Source of the DNA: a virus
Direction: 5' to 3' (one strand)
DNA: 53,592 nucleotides
Virus record (IMG/VR): IMGVR_UViG_3300009788_000120
Coordinates: 1 to 53,592 of that record
Every line of letters begins with the position of its first letter. Within the stretch, counting starts at the first letter, position 1. Shown here piece by piece: positions 41,011-47,290 of this stretch. The notes below the pieces were generated by a model. It ran no database searches, was not told the origin of the DNA, and worked only from the letters and a program-made list of their open reading frames with translations. The translations under genes and the position numbers were made by a program.

Positions 41011-41764
41011 TATCCTCCTCGAAGTAGAGCGCTGTCTGAGTCTTGATCAGCTCCTCGATCTGGCCGTGACTCGCTCGGCAGAGCGTTGGCCGCTCGAGGC
41101 CGGGGATCTGTTGACCCGGGAAGATGCCGACCTTCGACCCGTAGACGATATTGGTCAGAGGCGTCAGGAGCTTCTCCTCGAGGGCGGCGGCGACCAGCTG
41201 CCGGTGGAAGCCGATATCCTTGACCAGCGGAAGACCGGTTCTCCGATCGAGGTAGGCGGTAGTCACCGCCGAGGTCGCGACCTCGATGGCTTCTTCGTCC
41301 GGCAGATCATCGCCGAGCAATTCGCGCGCCGCCGGGACCTGAGACCTCACCCAGGCGGTCGACGGCGCGGCGATGAAGTCGATGCGCGGCTCCTCGGTTG
41401 ACGGCGGATCGAGGTCGAAGAGCCGCGGCAGGTAGGCGGTGACCACCGCGGTGTCTCCGGGCCCTGGAGCCTGGAGGAATCTGAACCGAGCCGAGCGCGG
41501 GATTTCGAGCTGCTCTTTCCCCCATCGGTCCGTCTCCTTCATTCGTCGGATTTTCCGCCCGGTTCGCACGTTGGCCTGAAACGCTCGGCACTCCTGAGTG
41601 GTGCCGGTGAAGGCCAGCCAAACGGGCCGGAGGCAGGTGTCGGAGGCTCCGCTACCGAGTTCCCAAAGCCGGTTGGCGATGATGTAGCCGATGAGGCGCA
41701 CGGAGAAGGCGCGGCTCTTGCCGCTGTCGTCGTTGGCCTTGGGGCAGACGATGAGGCGATCCAT
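40922..41764 (-). CDS. Hypothetical protein with C-terminal sliding-clamp-like motif
   Basis: 280 aa; ATG at 41764 forms a TGATG overlap with the upstream gene. An N-terminal alpha/beta part (MDRLIVCPKANDDSGKSRAF, WELGSGASDTCLRPVWLAFTG) and a middle helical region are not recognised. The C-terminus QQLSLWD resembles the beta-clamp binding motif QLSLF. The last 89 bases overlap the start of the methyltransferase-helicase in another frame, both readings look real, so the two proteins are probably functionally linked. Confidence 0.65.
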   Translation of the reverse strand: MDRLIVCPKANDDSGKSRAFSVRLIGYIIANRLWELGSGASDTCLRPVWLAFTGTTQECRAFQANVRTGRKIRRMKETDRWGKEQLEIPRSARFRFLQAPGPGDTAVVTAYLPRLFDLDPPSTEEPRIDFIAAPSTAWVRSQVPAARELLGDDLPDEEAIEVATSAVTTAYLDRRTGLPLVKDIGFHRQLVAAALEEKLLTPLTNIVYGSKVGIFPGQQIPGLERPTLCRASHGQIEELIKTQTALYFEEDIERGKIREPSPGRILPHPGPASQQLSLWD

Positions 41765-41994
41765 CAGCTGCTGGACCCAAAGAGAATGACCGGGGCGTCG
41801 GGATCTCTGTAGTCCGGCCAATGGTTGCGGCAACCCCATCGGCCGCATCGACGATCGGGAGCGACGTGCTGGGCCTGGACGGTCTTTCCGATGAAGAAGT
41901 AGCCTCGACAGGCCGCCCGATGCCTCTCGCTGTCGCTCTCGAGGTGATAGCGGCCGTGGCCGTCGGCGGTGATCAGACCGGCTCGAGCGGTCAT
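41764..41994 (-). CDS. Candidate separate small protein (76 aa) inside the 148-codon frame
   Basis: ATG 41994 has GAGGA at a suitable distance and overlaps the stop of the +1 reading described above. The product (MTARAGLITADGHGRYHLES onward) carries CRGYFFIGKTV and RRCGRWGCRNHWPD, so its cysteines and histidines may bind a metal. It ends in the TGATG overlap with the 280-aa gene. Offered as an alternative to the longer frame. Confidence 0.4.
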   Translation of the reverse strand: MTARAGLITADGHGRYHLESDSERHRAACRGYFFIGKTVQAQHVAPDRRCGRWGCRNHWPDYRDPDAPVILFGSSS

Positions 41995-42210
41995 AGGATG
42001 TTCCTCAGATCGATCAGACGCGGCCCGCCCGGCCGATCCGTCTCGGTCCAGCTCACGATCGAATTGAGCGGAGTCGGCCTGGTTGTGCACGGCGATGCGG
42101 TGGATGAAGACGTCGCACTCGATGCCCGAGGCGGTGACTCCTTTCCAGTGGCGGACGGGCACGCCGTCGATCTCCGTGGTGTTGCTGGTCGATATGATCT
42201 GGATCTCCAT
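41764..42210 (-). CDS. Hypothetical protein, probably two genes joined by an apparent frameshift
   Basis: The literal frame has 148 codons, ATG at 42210 preceded by GGAGAG. Up to about residue 54 it reads well (WKGVTASGIECDVFIHRIAV, then HNQADSAQFDREL). Then the +1 frame reads TETDRPGGPRLIDLRNIL and stops at TGA 41993-41991, which overlaps an ATG at 41994 (ATGA) with GAGGA upstream. So the first gene probably ends at 41991 after a base gain, and a second starts at 41994. No function recognised for either part. Confidence 0.55.
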   Translation of the reverse strand: MEIQIISTSNTTEIDGVPVRHWKGVTASGIECDVFIHRIAVHNQADSAQFDRELDRDGSAGRAASDRSEEHPMTARAGLITADGHGRYHLESDSERHRAACRGYFFIGKTVQAQHVAPDRRCGRWGCRNHWPDYRDPDAPVILFGSSS

Positions 42211-42220
42211 TCCGCTCTCC

Positions 42221-42568
42221 TTATTCTCGTGATTCCGCAGTGTTGCTCGAGGGGATCAACTCGGCCTCTACCTCCATCGGACCCGGTGGCAACGCCGGCG
42301 CTGATAGCTGCTGCCAGCCGCGGTATTGCTCTCCGCTCTTCGACGCGCCGTAGCGATCGACGGCCCGGAGGGCGGTGAGCGTCAGGCTCAGGGCCCGGAG
42401 GTTTGCCGTCCAGGAGTCGTAGGTATCGCAGGGCATCGCGATCTCGCCGTGTTTCCCGTTGAAGAAGAGAACCACGCCCGGGGATTTCGGCCTGGCGATC
42501 TCATGTTCCTCGATCTCGAGCTTGATCTTTACGTCGTAAACCTCTATTTGCTTGAGCCTGGTCTTCAT
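42221..42568 (-). CDS. Hypothetical phage protein with DRYGxxxxGEQYxGW motif
   Basis: 115 aa; ATG at 42568 overlaps the upstream stop (ATGA) and follows GGAGAATCCG. The motif AVDRYGASKSGEQYRGW recalls a common phage family of small proteins adjacent to early genes, often annotated as J-domain-like though no DnaJ domain is visible here. VVLFFNGKHGEIAMPCDTYD is also conserved in that group as I recall it. Function unknown. Confidence 0.62.
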   Translation of the reverse strand: MKTRLKQIEVYDVKIKLEIEEHEIARPKSPGVVLFFNGKHGEIAMPCDTYDSWTANLRALSLTLTALRAVDRYGASKSGEQYRGWQQLSAPALPPGPMEVEAELIPSSNTAESRE

Positions 42569-42762
42569 CGGATTCTCCGGCTGACCCTCCAAAGCGGAAT
42601 CGGCTCCTTTTGGCCGACGGGGACGAAGACCCGGACGCCGTGCTGGCGGTAGCTGGCGCCGGCCGCCTCGTACTCTTTTCCGTCGAGGGTCACGACCACT
42701 GCTCCCCGGGGGAGGACGTCGTCAGGTCCACGGTCAGTTCTCATCTCTGTCAGCGTGTCCAT
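42565..42762 (-). CDS. Small hypothetical protein, 65 aa
   Basis: 65 aa; ATG at 42762 preceded directly by the shared leader GGAGCGAGC. Composition is mixed, with a beta pattern (GAVVVTLDGKEYEAAGASYR, VRVFVPVGQ). No family recognised. Its stop overlaps the next ATG. Confidence 0.62.
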   Translation of the reverse strand: MDTLTEMRTDRGPDDVLPRGAVVVTLDGKEYEAAGASYRQHGVRVFVPVGQKEPIPLWRVSRRIR

Positions 42763-42785
42763 GCTCGCTCCTCTCTATGGTGAAA

Positions 42786-42816
42786 GGCGCTCGGCTGGTC
42801 TCCGACGCCGAGCGCC
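42786..42816 (-). terminator. Strong hairpin between the resolvase and the 65-aa gene
   Basis: A perfect 10-bp stem GGCGCTCGGC / GCCGAGCGCC lies in the 176-base gap. On the minus strand it is followed by TTTCACC, a short U run, so it may be a weak terminator or a processing hairpin. The GGAGCGAGC leader follows 14 bases later. No gene seen in the rest of the gap. Confidence 0.45.
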
Positions 42817-42938
42817 CGGGTGGCGGGAGTTCGGGACGGTGGGAAGATCCCTCGGCGACCGGAGAGGGCGTGTCAGGCGCCCGCCGTCGAGGGTTGGATT
42901 CAACGCTCCAAGATTCCTCCACTCGAGGCGTTGAGTTT

Positions 42939-43634
42939 TCACGCCACTCCTCCGAGCAGCGATCCTTGACGCGGCGGCCGAGGCGGGTCGCCGGTTTTCT
43001 TGCGCTTCGGCGTCGGCTCGACGTCGGCGCCGTAGTGGATCATGAGCTCCCGCATCCGCCAGTAGCGCAGGCGAGAGCCGCGGCCGACGTCCTGGTGAAC
43101 GCGCACCGCGACGTGCCGGGCATAGGACAGGGGCATCGAGCGCATCTTGGCGCTCGCCTTGTACGCCTCCCAGAGACCGATTCGTAGGAAATGGCACTCG
43201 GCCTCCGAGCCGTCCGGCAACTCGACTAGCCAGAGAACGCCGGCGACGTTGCCCGCCGCCGCGGCCTTGAGCAAGCCGGCCACCTGATGATCCTTGACCT
43301 GGTCGAAGGCCAGGCGCGCGGCCAGGTCGCCGGTCTTGGCCGCGAACCTTCCCTGCGTCCGCTTGCACTCGAGGGCGAAGACAATTTGCGGGGAGATGCC
43401 GAGCGGCGCCGAGGGACAAAAACAGCCGGCGGCCGGCGCCGTGACTAGGAAGTCAAACGGGTATTTCGGGCTGAATCGCGTGTTGCTACCCGGGGCCTCG
43501 TTGTCACCGCCGAACCACGTTGCGGGATCCGGGAACTTGTAGCCCCAGACGGTCGCCGACCGGACGGGGGAGGCGAGGGGCGGCAGAGACCGTCCCACCT
43601 CCTCCTGAAATATTCCTCCGGGGCCCTTGGCCAT
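42939..43634 (-). CDS. RecU-like Holliday junction resolvase / PD-(D/E)xK nuclease
   Basis: 231 aa. The region KYPFDFLV (Asp61), ALECKRTQG (Glu89-x-Lys91) and FDQVKDHQVAGL (110-121) matches the RecU-type resolvase layout: D, then ExK in the next strand, then the QxxHQ helix. It should cut branched DNA intermediates before packaging or during recombination. Minus operon, downstream of the 509-aa gene with only four bases between. Confidence 0.8.
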   Translation of the reverse strand: MAKGPGGIFQEEVGRSLPPLASPVRSATVWGYKFPDPATWFGGDNEAPGSNTRFSPKYPFDFLVTAPAAGCFCPSAPLGISPQIVFALECKRTQGRFAAKTGDLAARLAFDQVKDHQVAGLLKAAAAGNVAGVLWLVELPDGSEAECHFLRIGLWEAYKASAKMRSMPLSYARHVAVRVHQDVGRGSRLRYWRMRELMIHYGADVEPTPKRKKTGDPPRPPRQGSLLGGVA

Positions 43635-43638
43635 CTCT

Positions 43639-45168
43639 CTACTCCGGCGGCTCGAGCGGCACGCCCGGATCAGTGACCCTGGCCGCCCTGGCCTTGTCGA
43701 TCGCCTCGATGCAGGTCTTCCGATGCTTGCCGGCGAAGGCTCCGGGCTTCCCGGTCTCCGTCTCCGTCAGCTTGCGCAGGGCCGGCAACGACATGCCCGT
43801 GAGGTTCTCTTCCGGCGCGGGCGCGGGCGCGGGCATCGGCTTGTGTTCCTCGAGAAGAGCCTTCTCTTCATCGGTCAGGACATTGGGGGGCACCTCTTCG
43901 TCGCCGGCGATCGGCTCGCCATCCTGGTCGACGTACTCCGCGTCGATCTCATCGCCGTCGGCCAACTCGATCTCGGCGTAGGCCTCGAGGACGGCCGGCG
44001 GTACAGCGCCTACGTTTCCTTGGGTGAAGGACATCACCTTGAGACGCTCTTCGGAGGCCCACTCAGCAATGTCCTCGACCGGAACGGCGAAGCCCAGATC
44101 CAGGAGCCGATCGGCGAGCACGGAGGGATGGAGCGTCATCGAGTAGGCGTCCAGACCCTCCGGGAGAGGCTCTCCGGTGGCGGCAAAGTGCCGAATCTCC
44201 TCCCAGGGCACCATCGTCAGGTCCGCCAAGACGGTGGGCCGGACGTGAAAGCAGCGGCTCAGGAGCTGAGTCGAGAGCTCATGGTCATCCAGAGCCGGCT
44301 CGGCGTCATCCGGGCCGATGATCGAGATCGAGGCCAGTCCATCGGACTCGGGCGCCGGCGGTACGTCGACCTCTGACCCCAGAGCCTGGCGGCGCTGGGC
44401 GTCGGCCCAGGACACGGCGCGATCACGGAACTCGGAGCCCCACTCGGCGACGGCCTCCGCCGCGGCGTAGTAGCCGAGAGCGGCCAGCAGCAGCGCCAGC
44501 GCGGAGTCGTCACCGAGGTCGAGCTCCAGGTCCGAGAGGATCTCCCGGCGCATCGACGGGACGCGATCATCGACTGGGGGTGCGGTCTCTGGGTCTTCTC
44601 CGCCGAATTTCCCGGCGGCCTCCGGCATGCCCGGCAGAGCCGCTACCAACCGCGGTGTCTTCGGCGTCTTGCCGGCGATCATCCCTTCGCACCACGCCGC
44701 GATCTCTTTGCGCTCCGAGGCGGTGAGACCGTCGATCGCCTCAACGCCCGGCCATGCGCGGTTCGGATCCGCCTCCCAAAGCAGGGAGACGATCGCCGCG
44801 GCTGGCGTTTCGTCGGACGATTCCGGCTCGGCCCGGCGGCCGGCGTCGTTACGATCGACGGTGGTTTTGAAGAAGCCCTCCACCATCTCGCGCAGCTCCC
44901 CGTGGGTTACGGCGTGGTCGTGCTCGCTGCCGGGAAACAGCGGGCCGGTGACCGTCGCCTCCTGATCTTCATCGGCCTGGAGATAGGCGGCGAGCAGCCG
45001 GCGCGCGCAGTGTGCAGCGGCGGCAATCGCCGTCTGCATGAAGGTCTTAAACGAGCTCATCCAGAGCGTGGGAAGAGGAAGATCGAAGGCTTCGACCTCC
45101 GTCTCCAGGCCGATGACCGTGTCGGTCAGGGCCATGATTTCCTGCAACGTGTTCTTCTTCTTCGCCAT
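43639..45168 (-). CDS. Hypothetical protein, 509 aa
   Basis: ATG at 45168 is chosen for GGAGGATTCGAGA directly upstream; the longer frame runs into the non-coding gap. The N-terminus is helical (TLQEIMALTDTVIGLETEVE), the middle acidic, and residues near 480 (MSLPALRKLTETETGKPG) look like a small SAP/Rho-N-like helix pair. No enzymatic motif. In the same operon as the DUF932 and resolvase genes, so a replication or recombination role is possible. Confidence 0.68.
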   Translation of the reverse strand: MAKKKNTLQEIMALTDTVIGLETEVEAFDLPLPTLWMSSFKTFMQTAIAAAAHCARRLLAAYLQADEDQEATVTGPLFPGSEHDHAVTHGELREMVEGFFKTTVDRNDAGRRAEPESSDETPAAAIVSLLWEADPNRAWPGVEAIDGLTASERKEIAAWCEGMIAGKTPKTPRLVAALPGMPEAAGKFGGEDPETAPPVDDRVPSMRREILSDLELDLGDDSALALLLAALGYYAAAEAVAEWGSEFRDRAVSWADAQRRQALGSEVDVPPAPESDGLASISIIGPDDAEPALDDHELSTQLLSRCFHVRPTVLADLTMVPWEEIRHFAATGEPLPEGLDAYSMTLHPSVLADRLLDLGFAVPVEDIAEWASEERLKVMSFTQGNVGAVPPAVLEAYAEIELADGDEIDAEYVDQDGEPIAGDEEVPPNVLTDEEKALLEEHKPMPAPAPAPEENLTGMSLPALRKLTETETGKPGAFAGKHRKTCIEAIDKARAARVTDPGVPLEPPE

Positions 45169-45254
45169 TCTCGAATCCTCCAAAAGGTGGTTGACTTGCG
45201 CGTCGGCCGTCGACCGTGCTACGCTTCCTCTGACGACGGGCCTCTCCGGTGCTT

Positions 45255-45267
45255 TGCTCGCTCCTGG
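45255..45267 (-). promoter_or_regulatory. Orphan copy of the GGAGCGAGCA leader
   Basis: On the minus strand the sequence AGGAGCGAGCAAA is present with no start codon after it, in the 165-base gap between DUF932 and the 509-aa gene. On the plus strand the complement TTTGCTCGCTCCT could pair with the leaders of the early genes. It is either a dead gene start or an antisense RNA element. Confidence 0.45.
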
Positions 45268-45295
45268 TGTCAGGCTCCTGTGTTCTCGATCCGAT

Positions 45296-45325
45296 CCGGC
45301 CTCGCGGCGCAATCCGCGAGGCCGG
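45296..45325. other. Perfect 12-bp stem in the DUF932 downstream gap
   Basis: CCGGCCTCGCGG-cgcaat-CCGCGAGGCCGG lies eight bases after the DUF932 stop. On the minus strand no U run follows; on the plus strand it is followed by TGTAGTTTTC, a weak one. It may end a plus-strand small RNA or stabilise the 3' end of the DUF932 message. Confidence 0.5.
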
Positions 45326-45333
45326 TGTAGTTT

Positions 45334-46596
45334 TCAGGCGGCGGCCGTCAGGATTCTCTTCGTCTCGGTCACCGCCCGCTCTTTGACGGCCGGCGGTTGA
45401 TCTGAGTGCGAGATCTCGACCCAGGACCGGGCGGGCATCTCGATGACCCGGCCCGCCAGCTCCTGGAGCTCGACGGCCCGATCGTAGTTTTTGACGTCGT
45501 TCGAGGCCCGGGTGATCGCGGAGGTGAAGCCCCACTGGCTGAGGTTGCCGCCCCGGATCAAGTGCGTCAGGACGTCGTTGCTTTCCGGCTCGGTGAGGCC
45601 GAGCTGCTGGCGAGCGGTCTCCACCATGGCGGGCGGTTGGGCGACGATCGGCAGCTGGTCGGCAACGCTCATCCTGGCGCAGACCCGGGCGAAGGCGCCT
45701 TGGTCCATCGCGTGACGGAGCGCATCTCGTAGCTTGAGCAGGAAAGTCTTGTTCATGCTCTGCTGGGTGTCGGAGGCGTACTTGACCTCGCCGAAGACGT
45801 CGACCTCTTTCCCTTTCTGGCGGCCACCCGAGTGCCAGCCGCCGAGCCCGCGGCCCACGGTCATGCCGTTGGAGCAGACCAGAGTATGGATCATCGGCCG
45901 GAGCCAGACGGCGCCGTCCCCGATCTCGGAATTCTTCAGCAGGATGGCGGCGGAAACCGCCTCGCCGACCGCCACCTCGCCCTGGATGCCGGGAAAGACC
46001 ACCTGGAGGTAGAGCTTGTTGCTCGTGACCTCGCAGGATTTGATGTCGATCTCCTCGGTTCGTTCGGAGAGGACGCTGAGCGCCGTCCCCAGCACCACGT
46101 CGTTATCCAGCACTCGGTAGGAGCTCGAGAGGAAGGCTCGCGCGCGACCGTCGAGGGTGCGGACCATTCGCTCTTCGGGCTGACGCCGGAAGTGGGTGTT
46201 GACCGTCTCGCAGAGGAAATCCGGCATCTCGGCCTTGAGCCGCTTGACGTAGGTCATCGGGATCTTCAGGCGCCCGGCGACCTGGGTGAGGGCGTGGGTC
46301 GTGAGGCCGAAGACCTCACCGTGACCCGCGGTGAGCCCGATGCCGCTGGATCTCGTGTCCATCACCTCGAGCTTGAGGGCGCCGCCCGTCGGCACGAGGG
46401 CCTGTTGGGATCGGGTGATCAGCTGCGGCAAGCTGCCGTTGCCCGCGGCGATTGCCTGGGGGTTGGCGATCGGCTTGGGCGGCGGTTCTTCGTACCGTAG
46501 CGCGAGAAGACGGGTGTCGCCCTTGAAATCGCGCTTCTCTTCTGCCTGGCGTTGGACCTCCGCGGACAGGTTTTGGAGGCTTCGTCCCTGGATCAT
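45334..46596 (-). CDS. DUF932-family protein
   Basis: 420 aa; leader GGAGCGAGC directly before the ATG at 46596. DUF932/phage-plasmid-like features include SSSYRVLDNDVVLGTALSVL, CEVTSNKLYLQVVFPG and VCSNGMTVGRGLGGWHSGG. Proteins of this family are widespread in phages and plasmids, often near recombination genes, with unclear function. It is the first gene of the minus operon and is transcribed from the mirror-image promoter at 46653-46681. Confidence 0.85.
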   Translation of the reverse strand: MIQGRSLQNLSAEVQRQAEEKRDFKGDTRLLALRYEEPPPKPIANPQAIAAGNGSLPQLITRSQQALVPTGGALKLEVMDTRSSGIGLTAGHGEVFGLTTHALTQVAGRLKIPMTYVKRLKAEMPDFLCETVNTHFRRQPEERMVRTLDGRARAFLSSSYRVLDNDVVLGTALSVLSERTEEIDIKSCEVTSNKLYLQVVFPGIQGEVAVGEAVSAAILLKNSEIGDGAVWLRPMIHTLVCSNGMTVGRGLGGWHSGGRQKGKEVDVFGEVKYASDTQQSMNKTFLLKLRDALRHAMDQGAFARVCARMSVADQLPIVAQPPAMVETARQQLGLTEPESNDVLTHLIRGGNLSQWGFTSAITRASNDVKNYDRAVELQELAGRVIEMPARSWVEISHSDQPPAVKERAVTETKRILTAAA

Positions 46597-46652
46597 GCTC
46601 GCTCCTTGTCTGAGGTGGCCGCTCGGTGCATCCGGCGACCCCGTGAGACTCG

Positions 46653-46681
46653 ATTCTACTTTGGGGCTTTACAAATGTAAA
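46653..46681 (-). promoter_or_regulatory. Minus-strand sigma70-type promoter
   Basis: Read on the minus strand: TTTACA, 17-base spacer, TAGAAT. Five of six bases match each consensus box. It points at the DUF932 operon, with a leader of about 50 bases. Its -35 box lies in the centre of the 36-bp palindrome. Confidence 0.75.
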
Positions 46682-46692
46682 GAGGCAAAGTA
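46657..46692. promoter_or_regulatory. 36-bp palindromic operator
   Basis: TACTTTG-n3-CTTTACA-aa-TGTAAAG-n3-CAAAGTA: both pairs of arms are perfect inverse repeats. The palindrome covers the -35 boxes of both divergent promoters, so a dimer or tetramer bound here would repress both. The HTH protein encoded at 46721 is the best candidate ligand. Confidence 0.8.
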
Positions 46693-46696
46693 AGAT
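46668..46696 (+). promoter_or_regulatory. Plus-strand sigma70-type promoter
   Basis: TTTACA (46668-46673), 17-base spacer, TAAGAT (46691-46696). It drives the HTH regulator and the recombination block, with a short leader of about 18 bases holding AAAGGAGGT. It is the mirror image of the minus-strand promoter. Confidence 0.75.
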
Positions 46697-46720
46697 CGGT
46701 GACGAAAGGAGGTCAGCACG

Positions 46721-46984
46721 ATGAAGACTGACTTGGACGTAGACACCGTTCGGCGTGATACGGATCGGCTGATGATCGTCGCCTTCAACATGGTCAAGGG
46801 GGAGCTCGGGTGCTCTTCGGATCACGAGTTGGCGGCCAGGCTGGGGCTCTCTGCCAGCTATACTCACCATGTGACGGGGACGCGGTCCTGGCCCGCCGCC
46901 TCGATGCACAGAATCGCCGCCGCGTCCGGCAGGACGGTTGACGCCCTGCTCGGCGACGCTAGGGCATTGGCGGCCGCAGCGTGA
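46721..46984 (+). CDS. Small HTH regulator (Cro/CI-like)
   Basis: 87 aa; strong AAAGGAGGT site before the ATG. Residues about 33-70 form a XRE-like HTH (SDHELAARLGLSASYTHHVT, then GTRSWPAASMHRIAAASG). Placed directly next to the palindromic divergent promoter, it is likely to bind it and set the balance between both operons. Small size suits a Cro-type repressor. The stop overlaps the next GTG. Confidence 0.78.
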   Translation: MKTDLDVDTVRRDTDRLMIVAFNMVKGELGCSSDHELAARLGLSASYTHHVTGTRSWPAASMHRIAAASGRTVDALLGDARALAAAA

Positions 46985-47271
46985 CCGTCTCGGCGGCCAG
47001 AGTGCATAGCACGGGGCTGTCGAAGATGATTGACGGCTTCGTTGCGCTCGCGACCGACGTGAAGATTCCGCAAGGCCTGAGGGTCGCGGCGGCCGTTGAG
47101 TGCGCCAACCAGGCGGCCGTCCAGGCGACGATAGATGGCCGCTTTCATCCGGTCCGGAGTTCGGGTTCCACGACCTGGCGCGAGGTGCCTGAATGGCTCG
47201 ACCCCTACCCCGACCGCGGCCGACGACACCTCTTCACCCCGACCACGTTACCGACGCCTTCGCCTGACTGA
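46981..47271 (+). CDS. Hypothetical protein, 96 aa
   Basis: GTG at 46981 overlaps the HTH gene stop (GTGA). The product starts VTVSAARVHSTGLSKMIDGF and is followed by an Ala-rich helix and a proline-rich end. No motif recognised. It might be a co-regulator with the preceding HTH gene. Confidence 0.5.
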   Translation: MTVSAARVHSTGLSKMIDGFVALATDVKIPQGLRVAAAVECANQAAVQATIDGRFHPVRSSGSTTWREVPEWLDPYPDRGRRHLFTPTTLPTPSPD

Positions 47272-47290
47272 AACACAAGGAGCGAGCAAC

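Noticed and set aside
45191-45225. Plus-strand promoter TTGACT ... TACGCT in the DUF932 downstream gap
   Set aside because: The spacing is 23 bases, too long for sigma70, and the alternative -35 (TTGCGC, 18-base spacing) is weak; not enough to call a promoter.
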